A DNA stretch of 64,000 nt from positions 6,353-70,352 of the forward strand of contig CAZHHX010000018.1 of assembly GCA_964532465.1 (NCBI GenBank). The letters are read 5' to 3'. Position 1 is the stretch's first letter. Each line of letters starts with the position of its first letter. The notes under the pieces were generated by a model. The model ran no database searches, had not been told where the DNA came from, and was given only the letters and a program-made list of their open reading frames with translations. Both the position numbers and the translations under genes were made by a program. This document shows positions 1-7,229 of this stretch, one piece after another. The DNA is from JAPLKB01 sp964532465. GTDB taxonomy: Bacteria; Desulfobacterota; Syntrophorhabdia; Syntrophorhabdales; Syntrophorhabdaceae.

Positions 1-180
1 AGACTCATGTATGAGGCTGCTGTTGTATCCTTCATGTGCCGCGAAGCCGGAGGAGATGCCGTGGATGAAACAGGAACACCGATACTTGATATCCAGCCGA
101 AAAAGCACCATCAAAGAACGGCCCTTTACGTCGGTTCAAAGCCTCTGATAAAGGAAATTAAGAAGGTCCTTAAAAGGTAA
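1..180 (+). CDS. fbp: Fructose-1,6-bisphosphatase class I, C-terminal end (partial)
   Basis: Only the last 59 codons are in the window, closing with TAA at 178-180; the 5' part lies upstream. The visible peptide contains YEAAVVSFMCREAGGDA followed by LDIQPKKHHQRTALYVGSK, which matches the end of class I fructose-1,6-bisphosphatases (family pattern YE....F..EQAGG.A ... LDIQP...HQR....GS). The enzyme removes the 1-phosphate from fructose-1,6-bisphosphate in gluconeogenesis in the cytoplasm. A sedoheptulose-bisphosphatase of the same family cannot be excluded from this fragment. No clear T-rich terminator follows, but a structured stretch and a perfect palindrome lie downstream. Confidence 0.8.
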   Translation, partial: RLMYEAAVVSFMCREAGGDAVDETGTPILDIQPKKHHQRTALYVGSKPLIKEIKKVLKR

Positions 181-189
181 TAAAATAAC

Positions 190-330
190 CCTATCGCTCC
201 TGAGCCGTGCCCGCGGAAGCGGGAAGGCCCCCTGAATTTCAGGAACCAGTTTTAAAAGCTATCCCGCTTGGCCAATAGCTCTGCGGATAAGATCGCGCGG
301 AACCATGCAGGATAAGACTTTCCGAAGATT
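190..330 (+). other. Hairpin-rich stretch downstream of fbp, possible structured RNA
   Basis: Several short GC-rich hairpins follow the fbp stop: CCCGC-GGAA-GCGGG (210-223), CCTGA-ATT-TCAGG (231-243) and AGCTAT/ATAGCT (257-262 with 275-280). The density of stems and a GNRA-like loop suggest a 3'UTR structure or small RNA. I could not match it to 6S, RNase P, SRP, tmRNA or a riboswitch consensus, so no family is given. Confidence 0.25.
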
Positions 331-333
331 TAG

Positions 334-362
334 GGAATTGCATTCACAGTGAATGCAATTCC
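334..362. repeat. 29-bp perfect palindrome downstream of fbp
   Basis: GGAATTGCATTCAC and its exact reverse complement are separated by a single A at 348. There is no T-run after it, so it is not a typical intrinsic terminator. It may be an operator, or a processing or protective 3' hairpin for fbp. Nothing else is recognised between 363 and 804, about 440 AT-rich bases holding no supported gene. Confidence 0.7.
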
Positions 363-804
363 ATTCGATAGGTTTTCATGGATATCTACCGGCATCTTTC
401 TATGTGTTTATAATTTCCCAATGTCAAGAATAAAGATTTGACCCCATCCAATTTTTCTCAAAAGATAGAATTGCGTATAATGGCTTCCATATTGGTTTTA
501 GGGGAATATTAACGATTGCTGTAACTGTTGTAGCAAATATTTATGGGGACGGCAAAATACCGGTAGTAAAAAATTGTTCAATGTTCAAGGTTTTCCGCCA
601 TGAAGGGATTGAAAATTGTAATCCTTGATATATTTCTTGACATGTCATTGAAATAGCAGGAAAATAGAAAAAAAAGGTGGGTTTTGCGAGGATTATTAAA
701 GATTTTCCATTGTTCTCTTGCAGCTCATTTATTGAAAGTAAACCAGTTCAACCGGGAGTGTAAAAAATATTCTGTATGCTTATATATTGTGTAAGGATTA
801 TGCT

Positions 805-1527
805 ATGAATGAAATATTTGATGGTTTTCCATCCGCGACTTTTCAGTTTCTCAAGGCTCTTTCCGATAACAATAAGAAAGAATGGTTTGAGCTTCATAAA
901 ACGGATTACCAGGATTATGTTCTGAAACCATTGCAGGCTTTAGTGGACGGATTAGGCCAATTTATGTTGAGTGTTGATCCTGAATTTGAAGTGGCGCCAA
1001 GCCTGAATAAGACGATATCGAGAATATATCGGGACACTCGTTTTTCCAGGAATAAATCCCCCTACAAAACAAGCCATTGGATTACCTTCAAACGTTTCGG
1101 AAAAGAGTGGAAAGATTACCCGGCATATTTCTTTGAGATATTGCCAGGCTCGTATCGCTACGGAATGGGATTCTACAGCGCATGCCGCCAGACTATGGAC
1201 AATTTTCGAAAAAGCATCGATACAAATCCAAAGTCGTTTCTCTCTGCAATATCTTTCTATGCAAATCAGCAAGATTTCGTAATTGAAGGTGAGGAATATA
1301 AGAGACCATTAAGAATAAACCTGTCTGAGGAATTACAGGGCTGGTACAATAGAAAAAATATTTACCTTGTCAGCAATAGACAAATAGAAGGAAGCTGTAT
1401 TGACAGGGAATTGATCTCGGATTTGATGCGCGGCTTTAAGACTGTGGCTCCTTTTTATCGCTATCTGTCCAAGGTGGCCGCAGAAAAGGAAAAGCCCGAG
1501 AGCAAAGGCGGTCTGCATATACCGTAA
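805..1527 (+). CDS. DUF2461 (TIGR02453) family protein
   Basis: A 240-residue soluble protein starting MNEIFDGFPSATFQFLKAL. The block ISRIYRDTRFSRNKSPYKT (with the F/YxDxRFSxxKxPYK pattern) and the later YRYGMGFYS segment are characteristic of the DUF2461/TIGR02453 family, whose biochemical role is unknown. An upstream TTG at 787 would add six residues, but AAGGA at 792-796 is well spaced only for ATG 805. The gene stands alone between fbp and a repeat-rich region. Family membership is confident; function is not known. Confidence 0.85.
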   Translation: MNEIFDGFPSATFQFLKALSDNNKKEWFELHKTDYQDYVLKPLQALVDGLGQFMLSVDPEFEVAPSLNKTISRIYRDTRFSRNKSPYKTSHWITFKRFGKEWKDYPAYFFEILPGSYRYGMGFYSACRQTMDNFRKSIDTNPKSFLSAISFYANQQDFVIEGEEYKRPLRINLSEELQGWYNRKNIYLVSNRQIEGSCIDRELISDLMRGFKTVAPFYRYLSKVAAEKEKPESKGGLHIP

Positions 1528-1544
1528 GACTCAGGCAAAGTTCG

Positions 1545-1661
1545 AATAATCCGCTGGAGCCGTTCGGCAATAAAGAAGTGTTGCCTCTGGCTCAGCTTTT
1601 TTATGATCAAAACGATATTGTCAAAAGTTTCATGAAAAATGGTGCACGAAATGACTATTGA
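1545..1661 (+). pseudogene. Possible ankyrin-repeat gene remnant
   Basis: In one frame the sequence after the DUF2461 stop reads LPLAQLFYDQNDIVKSFMKN followed by GARNDY and TGA at 1659-1661. The spacing of L-A, I-V-K and N-G-A resembles one ankyrin repeat (consensus TPLHLAA..G...IVKLLL..GA). No start codon or upstream repeat is present, so if real it is a 3' fragment of a lost gene. It is short enough to be chance. Confidence 0.3.
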
Positions 1662-1721
1662 CAGATGTTTACAAAGAGAAAACAGGGGAAGGGGGAAGGA
1701 AGTATGGGAAAAGATTCCGGC

Positions 1722-1757
1722 GGATTCACATCAGCAAATAATGGCTGATGGGAATCC
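1722..1757. repeat. Imperfect hairpin (13 pairs, one mismatch)
   Basis: GGATTC-A-CATCAGC pairs with GCTGATG-G-GAATCC around an 8-nt loop. It sits ten bases before the miniature inverted-repeat element. It may be the terminator of the upstream gene (few Ts follow) or part of another repeat. Confidence 0.5.
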
Positions 1758-1766
1758 GGCTTTAGT

Positions 1767-1904
1767 GGGTTACGGCATTTTAGAATTTTTACAGATGTGG
1801 ATGGGCTGTGAGCTTTGCAGACCGTAATCGTACTGAATGTACGATGGAGGATCGCAAGGCGAAGCAGACCGCCGCAGATTAAAAATTCTCAAATGCCGTA
1901 ACCC
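1767..1904. mobile_element. 138-bp miniature inverted-repeat element (MITE-like)
   Basis: The ends are 25-bp inverted repeats differing at one base: left GGGTTACGGCATTTTAGAAT... at 1767-1791 and its complement at 1880-1904. The interior has no credible gene. Its right half (about 1845-1904) is matched without gaps by a diverged copy at 9329-9387 on the opposite strand, so it is a dispersed family. It lies about 75 bp upstream of the nicotinamidase start and could carry regulatory signals. No transposase is nearby, consistent with a non-autonomous element. Confidence 0.75.
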
Positions 1905-1980
1905 TACCAGGAGAACAAAAACAAACAGCTCAGGAGCAAAGGGAATGACCAATAACATCAAAACGACGGGGAGGATAAGA

Positions 1981-2643
1981 ATGACAAGTAAATGGGGCGT
2001 CATCGTTATTGACATACAGGGTGACTTTACGAAATGGAAGGAGGGCAGCCTTGCCGTGCCCGGTTCAGATGAAGGTTATGTGAAAAGCGTCGAGACAGCT
2101 ACCCGGCAGTTCAAAGAACTTGGTGTCCCTATTTTAGGTACCCAGGATTGGCATCCCCCGGATCACATTTCCTTTGCAGCCAGTCATCCGGGGAAGAAAC
2201 CTTTTGAAACAATGATGATTGATGGAGGAATACAGGTTCTCTGGCCGCCCCATTGCATCCAGGGGACGGAGAATGCCCGTGTTCTTATAGATAACAACCT
2301 CTTTCTTGCAGTTGTAAAAAATGCACAAAACTTTGATATTGAAAGCTATTCATTCTTTCATGACGGGAAAGGTACAAAAACGGAAATGGATACAATACTG
2401 CGGATGAAGGGGGTTGAAAAGGTCATCGTCTATGGAATTGCCACAGAATACTGTGTGAGGGAAACATCTTCAGACCTGATTGCTGCCGGTTACAAAACGA
2501 CTGTTATTGAGGGTCTGTGTCGGGGCGTGTCTCCCGACGCTGCTGCAACCGCACTCGATGAGATGAGACGTAAAGGAATAAGGGTGGTCACCGCCCCGGA
2601 TGAAATAATTGAGGAAATCCGTCAGGAAATAACCGACAAATAA
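1981..2643 (+). CDS. pncA: Nicotinamidase (isochorismatase-like cysteine hydrolase)
   Basis: A 220-residue cytoplasmic enzyme that deamidates nicotinamide to nicotinate in NAD salvage. It shows the Asp-Lys-Cys triad of the family: D11 in VIDIQGDF, K113 in AVVKNAQNF and C158 in GIATEYCV. The TQDWHPPDHISF segment carries the metal ligands and E156-Y157-C158 is the nucleophile motif. ATG 1981 is chosen because GGGGAGG lies directly before it. A longer in-frame reading back to 1837 would run into the MITE and is rejected. Pyrazinamidase activity is usual for the family. The gene ends before a clear hairpin terminator. Confidence 0.9.
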   Translation: MTSKWGVIVIDIQGDFTKWKEGSLAVPGSDEGYVKSVETATRQFKELGVPILGTQDWHPPDHISFAASHPGKKPFETMMIDGGIQVLWPPHCIQGTENARVLIDNNLFLAVVKNAQNFDIESYSFFHDGKGTKTEMDTILRMKGVEKVIVYGIATEYCVRETSSDLIAAGYKTTVIEGLCRGVSPDAAATALDEMRRKGIRVVTAPDEIIEEIRQEITDK

Positions 2644-2742
2644 ATTATTTTTATTTGGCTGGAAGGGGGTGTTATTCATTATTTTAATTAAACAGATTGC
2701 GGGAAGTAAGATGAAAAGTCACAAATATTCAATAATGATACT

Positions 2743-2770
2743 TTGCGGACAATGTGTCCGCAACATTTTT
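2743..2770 (+). terminator. Rho-independent terminator after pncA
   Basis: TTGCGGACA-ATG-TGTCCGCAA forms a 9-bp stem followed by CATTTTT. It lies 100 bp after the pncA stop. The rest of the 2644-3051 gap (about 400 bp) shows nothing else I can support. Confidence 0.75.
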
Positions 2771-3051
2771 AGCAACTGTTGCTATAAAATTTAAAATCCC
2801 GGTAAAGCAAATACAGGCTTTGGTTTAGGCAATTAAGTATGTTTTGCTTGCAATGTGAAAGCAAGTATGGAAACCTGTTATAAATTGTTTTTATCGGAGT
2901 ACAGGAAAGCAAAAATACAAGGTTCAGGGTATTCACCGGTGTGACGGTAATAGCGGAGTTCTGCAAAGTCTTTAGATGTCAAATATCATTATCTATGCGC
3001 AAAATGGAGCAGATACGGTGGCTGTAAAATGATTGTTACAAGAGGGAAATC

Positions 3052-3768
3052 GTGAAAAAGGCAATTGTTATTGGAGCCAGTTCGGGGATAGGACGGGAGT
3101 TAGCCAAAATCTTATCACAAAATCAGTACGTTGTTGGAGTTATGGCAAGGCGGGTTCGACTGTTAAATGATTTACGCGATGAAGAAGAAGGCGAATTTAT
3201 TGTTCAGGAAATTGATGTGGGAGATGTCGAGTCAGCAATGGAAATATTAGCAAAATTCATAAAAGAAATGGGCGGTGCGGACCTTATCGTGGTCAGTGCC
3301 GGAACAGGAGAGATTAATAACAGTCTCAATTGGCCTTTGGAAAACCTGGCCATTAAAACAAATGTTGCCGGGTTTGCGGCTCTTGTTAATGTCGCTGTTC
3401 ACCACTTTATGGAAAAGGGTTCCGGTCATCTTGTGGGCATTTCGTCAATAGCGGCGCTGCGCGGAGGTAGGGAATCTCCGGCATATAACGCGTCGAAGGC
3501 CTTTGAGTCCAATTATCTGGAAGGACTTCGGCAGAAGATGAGAAAATCCGGGTTGCCGATTGTAATCACTGACATAAAACCAGGATTTGTAAAAACGGCC
3601 ATGGCCAAAGGAGAAGGTGTTTTTTGGGCTGCTCCGGCGGACAAAGCAGCAAAACAGATATATGATGCTATAAAACGAAAAAAATCCAGTGTTTATATAA
3701 CGCGGCGCTGGGTCCTTGTGGTGTGGCTCATAAAGATGCTGCCGGATTTCATTTATGAAAGATTGTAA
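3052..3768 (+). CDS. Short-chain dehydrogenase/reductase
   Basis: A 238-residue classical SDR. The Rossmann glycine motif GASSGIG is at residues 8-14, and the catalytic Ser (GISSIAA) and Tyr-Lys (SPAYNASKA) are intact. It is an NAD(P)-dependent oxidoreductase; the substrate cannot be read from sequence. The start is GTG at 3052 with AGAGGG about seven bases upstream. The C-terminus ends in a hydrophobic VLVVWLIKMLPDF stretch that may contact membrane, a feature of some SDRs acting on lipids. Only 68 bp separate it from the beta-lactamase gene on the same strand, so the two may be co-transcribed. Confidence 0.85.
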   Translation: MKKAIVIGASSGIGRELAKILSQNQYVVGVMARRVRLLNDLRDEEEGEFIVQEIDVGDVESAMEILAKFIKEMGGADLIVVSAGTGEINNSLNWPLENLAIKTNVAGFAALVNVAVHHFMEKGSGHLVGISSIAALRGGRESPAYNASKAFESNYLEGLRQKMRKSGLPIVITDIKPGFVKTAMAKGEGVFWAAPADKAAKQIYDAIKRKKSSVYITRRWVLVVWLIKMLPDFIYERL

Positions 3769-3836
3769 TTATGTAATTGCCCGGTACAGTGAATCGGCCT
3801 GAAAACAGGCTTCTGGCTAAGTGAGGAGGAAGACAT

Positions 3837-4637
3837 ATGAAGAAGTATTTTCAGTCCGCATACATTCTACTTGCTGTATTGGCGCTTATTCTATTTATTG
3901 GCGCAGCTTCTCATGCCGATGATGCTGACTTAAGGAAATTATTTCAGGAACGTGGGGTGGAGGGCACTATTATCATCTCATCGCTTGACGGCAAAATGAA
4001 CTATGTCCACAACAGTCGTCGTTCCGAAACCGGATTTATACCGGCATCAACCTTCAAGGTTCCCAACACGCTCATTGCCCTTGAAGAAGGAGCTATCAAA
4101 GACGAAAAGGAAGTCATCAAGTGGGATGGAAGAAGACACGAGGGATTTGATATATGGAACAAAGACCAGACTCTCCAAACAGCCTTTCCCGTGTCTTGTG
4201 TATGGTTCTATCAGGAACTTGCTCAGCGTGTAGGCAACGAGAAGTACTTGGCTCATCTTAAGAAGCTGGGATATGGCAACGAGAAGACCGGCCCTGATGT
4301 GACCACTTTCTGGCTGGAAGGTGATCTGATGATATCTGCCAGGGAGCAGATAAATTTTCTTAAGAAACTCTATGCGGAGTCACTTCCTTACAGTAAGGGC
4401 AATGTAAAACTGTTGAAGAAAATCATGATCGTCGAGGAAAACCCGCAATTTACTCTGAGAGCCAAAACGGGTTGGGCTATGAGAACCGATCCTCAACAAG
4501 CCTGGTATGTCGGATATGTGGAAACAAAAGGACAAAGCTGGTTTTTTGCAATGAATCTTGAGATAAAGAAGAAAGGCGATGAGACGCTTCGTAAAGAGAT
4601 AACGATGGCCGCGCTGAAAGCGAAAGGAATTCTGTGA
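3837..4637 (+). CDS. Class D (OXA-type) beta-lactamase
   Basis: A 266-residue exported serine beta-lactamase with an N-terminal signal peptide (hydrophobic core about 8-22, likely cleavage after ASHA). Every class D hallmark is present in order: S71-T-F-K74 (nucleophile and carbamylated lysine), S120-C-V122, Y146-G-N148, W159 in TTFWLEGDL, and K210-T-G212. Length equals that of typical OXA enzymes. It should act in the periplasm on penicillin-type ligands. GAGGAGG precedes the ATG. Nothing around it looks like an acquired resistance cassette and its codon use is like the neighbours, so an old chromosomal gene is likely. Catalytic activity is inferred, not shown. Confidence 0.93.
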   Translation: MKKYFQSAYILLAVLALILFIGAASHADDADLRKLFQERGVEGTIIISSLDGKMNYVHNSRRSETGFIPASTFKVPNTLIALEEGAIKDEKEVIKWDGRRHEGFDIWNKDQTLQTAFPVSCVWFYQELAQRVGNEKYLAHLKKLGYGNEKTGPDVTTFWLEGDLMISAREQINFLKKLYAESLPYSKGNVKLLKKIMIVEENPQFTLRAKTGWAMRTDPQQAWYVGYVETKGQSWFFAMNLEIKKKGDETLRKEITMAALKAKGIL

Positions 4638-4844
4638 TGTATAATTACCACATGGATATGATTGTGCAGGCGCTGTTGAAAAGCGAGGGGTCAGCAGCTA
4701 CCTTGGCAAAAAGGAATATAAACCGGGATAAAAACCTGCAGTTTCTAATACCAAAAATGACGTTAACCGGATTTACTAATATAGTTGACAACTCATGCCC
4801 GTTCTGTTTGTAATAAGTGCAGATTTCAATTCGGAGGATACAGA

Positions 4845-5822
4845 ATGGATTCAGAGTTTAAGGAAATACAGGAAAAATCAGTTGCCATGAGAGGCATTGA
4901 CCTTGACAGCGCATCGAGGCTTTATGATATGGGGAGGAAAAAACCTTTTTTGTTAATGGGATATGCCTCAGAGATAAAAGAACATTTTAAAGGAAGGGAT
5001 GTCTCTTTCTGCTGCATTGTAAACGCAAAGTCAGGATTGTGTGCTGAAAACTGCAGATTCTGTGCGCAGTCCGCACATCATCATACAAATGCCGAAGTAT
5101 ATCCTCTCATATCAAAAGAGGAGATGATCGAAAAAGCAAGACAGGCAAAGGAATACGGCGCCCATTATTTCGGGATTGTAACAAGCGGAACTGAGATTGC
5201 TACTGAAGAGGAATGGAACGAGATCGAGTATGCTGTAAAAGCAATTGATAAAATGGGCATTAAGCCCTGCGGGTCTCTCGGTATGCTTGATCCGGAAAGG
5301 GCGCAAAGACTCAGGGAAGCAGGCCTGTGCCGGTATCACCACAACCTTGAGACGGCAAGGAGTAACTTTAATAATATATGCACTACCCATGATTACGAAG
5401 AGGATATTGAAACAATAAGGAATGCAAAAAAAGCAGGGCTTTCCACATGCTGCGGGGGAATAATCGGCCTTGGAGAGACGATGGAGCAGAGAATTGAGCT
5501 TGCCTATACTTTAAAGGAAATGGATGTCGATTCCGTACCCATAAATATTTTAAACCCGATCCAGGGCACGCCGCTTGCTGATATCTCTCCTCTTTCACCG
5601 ATAGAAATTCTCATAACAGTTGCTCTCTATAGATTTATCCTTCCCGATAAGGATATTAAGTTGTGTGGAGGGAAAGAGAAAAATTTACGGCAGCTCCTGC
5701 CTTTCGGTATAGTTGCGGGATGCAATTCCCTGATGACAGGCAATTATCTGACAACTCTCGGCAGGGACGCAGTCCTTGATATGGAGATGATACAAGATCT
5801 CGGATGTTTTCCTGCGTCTTAA
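4845..5822 (+). CDS. bioB: Biotin synthase
   Basis: A 325-residue radical SAM enzyme that inserts sulfur into dethiobiotin. The radical-SAM cluster ligands are C66, C70 and C73 in SGLCAENCRFCAQS. The BioB-specific EIEYAVKAID, GSLGMLD, YHHNLETA and NPIQGTPL blocks follow. ATG 4845 is preceded by CGGAGGA; an in-frame TTG at 4785 would add 20 unrelated residues and is rejected. No bioA/D/F genes are in the window. Biotin is relevant here because a biotin-dependent-type carboxyltransferase is encoded at 9837-11216. I did not find a convincing BirA operator upstream. Confidence 0.95.
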   Translation: MDSEFKEIQEKSVAMRGIDLDSASRLYDMGRKKPFLLMGYASEIKEHFKGRDVSFCCIVNAKSGLCAENCRFCAQSAHHHTNAEVYPLISKEEMIEKARQAKEYGAHYFGIVTSGTEIATEEEWNEIEYAVKAIDKMGIKPCGSLGMLDPERAQRLREAGLCRYHHNLETARSNFNNICTTHDYEEDIETIRNAKKAGLSTCCGGIIGLGETMEQRIELAYTLKEMDVDSVPINILNPIQGTPLADISPLSPIEILITVALYRFILPDKDIKLCGGKEKNLRQLLPFGIVAGCNSLMTGNYLTTLGRDAVLDMEMIQDLGCFPAS

Positions 5823-5998
5823 ATACCGGTAAAGATTATGAGCTTAATGATTGCTGTCTGTTGCATTTTTAGTTGCCACGATATTCCGGGGTTCCCCTTT
5901 GTGGAGAATATTGGAGAGGCTCGATTTTGAAGAACAGTAAAAAAATCCAGACAAATGGATGAGAAAAAAACTAAAGGTGTGAAACAATTTTTTACATA

Positions 5999-6949
5999 TT
6001 ACGAGTTGTCTGATGCATTCTCAAGAGATTTTGTTGTTTCAGCACTCTCGTCCGATGCCTGTTTTACCCTTGTGGCGCCTATATAAGTCCTTGAGTAGAA
6101 ATCCGATGAGAGGGAATCTACCTTTACACCTAATCTGTTATGGCCTGAAGAGGAATGAATAAAACTGCCATCCCCGATAAATATGCCCACATGAGTCGGA
6201 TATTTTGCGTACCTCTTTGTCTTGAAGAACACCAGATCACCGACTGCCAAATTGTCTTTATTTATTTTCAAGCCTGTCTTGAACTGATCCCTGGCGCTTC
6301 TTGGAAGTTGAACATCGAAAATATCATAAATCTTTTTTACGTAAGCAGAGCAGTCAAGTCCCTTGACACTCTCACCGCCGTATTTGTAAGGCGCTCCGAC
6401 AAAACTTTTTGCAACTTTTACCAGCATGTACTTCTCTTCACTGCTTTTCCACGTTTTTAAGGGTTTATTAGTAAATGTTATAAACTCATCATCTTTTTCT
6501 TCTTCTGCTATCTTAGGGATAAGTATGACTTTTCTAAGGGATATTTTTTTGCCTGTAAGGTTGTTTGCTTCGATAATATCGTTTTTATCGACATTAAACA
6601 TCATTGCTATCTTTTCAATGGTGTCACCTTTTTTTGCTTTGTATTCAGTGAATTCTCCGTCGTTCTCAGTAATTTCAGCCTCGTTTTGTCTGCTGCTGTT
6701 AATCTCTTTTCTTGTTTTGCCGGCAATTCTACTGTGTTTTCCTGCAACACGCTTGCTTACCTTTACTTTTTTTGATTTTATGCCCGAGAGGCTCCTGGAT
6801 TTTTCAGCGGATGTTTGATGTTTTTTTGTTACAGTTTGTTGATTGTTTTTCTGCTTTACCTTGTCTGGCGAAGGCGCTGTAAATGCGTTATTTGATACCG
6901 TGATAAGAAGAAAAAATACTGAGACTATAATGCTGATAAATCTTCTCAT
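5999..6949 (-). CDS. LysM domain NlpC/P60 peptidoglycan endopeptidase
   Basis: A 316-residue exported protein. It has a signal peptide (about 1-24), a Lys/Ser-rich low-complexity linker (25-95), one LysM domain (about 103-147: YKAKKGDTIEKIAMMFNV...VILIPKI) that binds peptidoglycan, and a C-terminal NlpC/P60 domain (about 170-300). Catalytic Cys is in KGLDCSAYVKKIY, with His in PTHVGIFIGDG and a second polar residue in SFIHSSSGH. It should cleave stem-peptide cross-links during wall growth. It is convergent with bioB and divergent from the Fe-S oxidoreductase gene across a 280-bp AT-rich spacer. Confidence 0.9.
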   Translation of the reverse strand: MRRFISIIVSVFFLLITVSNNAFTAPSPDKVKQKNNQQTVTKKHQTSAEKSRSLSGIKSKKVKVSKRVAGKHSRIAGKTRKEINSSRQNEAEITENDGEFTEYKAKKGDTIEKIAMMFNVDKNDIIEANNLTGKKISLRKVILIPKIAEEEKDDEFITFTNKPLKTWKSSEEKYMLVKVAKSFVGAPYKYGGESVKGLDCSAYVKKIYDIFDVQLPRSARDQFKTGLKINKDNLAVGDLVFFKTKRYAKYPTHVGIFIGDGSFIHSSSGHNRLGVKVDSLSSDFYSRTYIGATRVKQASDESAETTKSLENASDNS

Positions 6950-7146
6950 TACCCCACCTTATCAATGTTTTATTTTATAGCTATTCTTATTTTTGGATGC
7001 TTATATAGTCTTTTAACAGAATAAACAAAATTATGTCAAGAAAATTATTCTTTTCTTAAACACTAATGTTTTTAGGTCTAAAGTATTTTACTTATATTCT
7101 ATAACTTTTCGTTATAGACAAGATAGACAAGGGAAATACATTTTTA

Positions 7147-7175
7147 TTGATTTTATATTCTATTTTGTTTAATAT
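7147..7175 (+). promoter_or_regulatory. Sigma-70-type promoter for the Fe-S oxidoreductase gene
   Basis: TTGATT (7147-7152), 17-bp spacer and TAATAT (7170-7175), giving a start near 7182 and a leader of about 48 bases with GGGAGGT before the ATG. Confidence 0.55.
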
Positions 7176-7229
7176 TCATTTGTGAAAACTATTACAAATT
7201 GAACAAAAATAGCATTTTGGGAGGTACTG

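Noticed and set aside
190..330. 6S RNA or a known riboswitch downstream of fbp
   Set aside because: CCTGAGCCG recalls a 6S motif, but the closing stem and the central bubble do not fit, and no riboswitch core was recognised.
1639..1980. Open frames running through the MITE, one joining the nicotinamidase N-terminus
   Set aside because: They follow from the inverted-repeat element; the ribosome site and family start support ATG 1981.
2771..3051. Riboswitch before the SDR gene
   Set aside because: No conserved TPP, SAM, FMN or cobalamin core; the short pairings seen are not convincing.
3797..3812. GCCTG-AAAA-CAGGC hairpin between the SDR and beta-lactamase genes as a terminator
   Set aside because: The stem is only five pairs and no T-run follows, so read-through into the beta-lactamase gene is more likely.
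4640..4844. BirA operator upstream of bioB
   Set aside because: Only a short AGTTGACAACT palindrome is present; the TTGTAAACC-type half-sites were not found.
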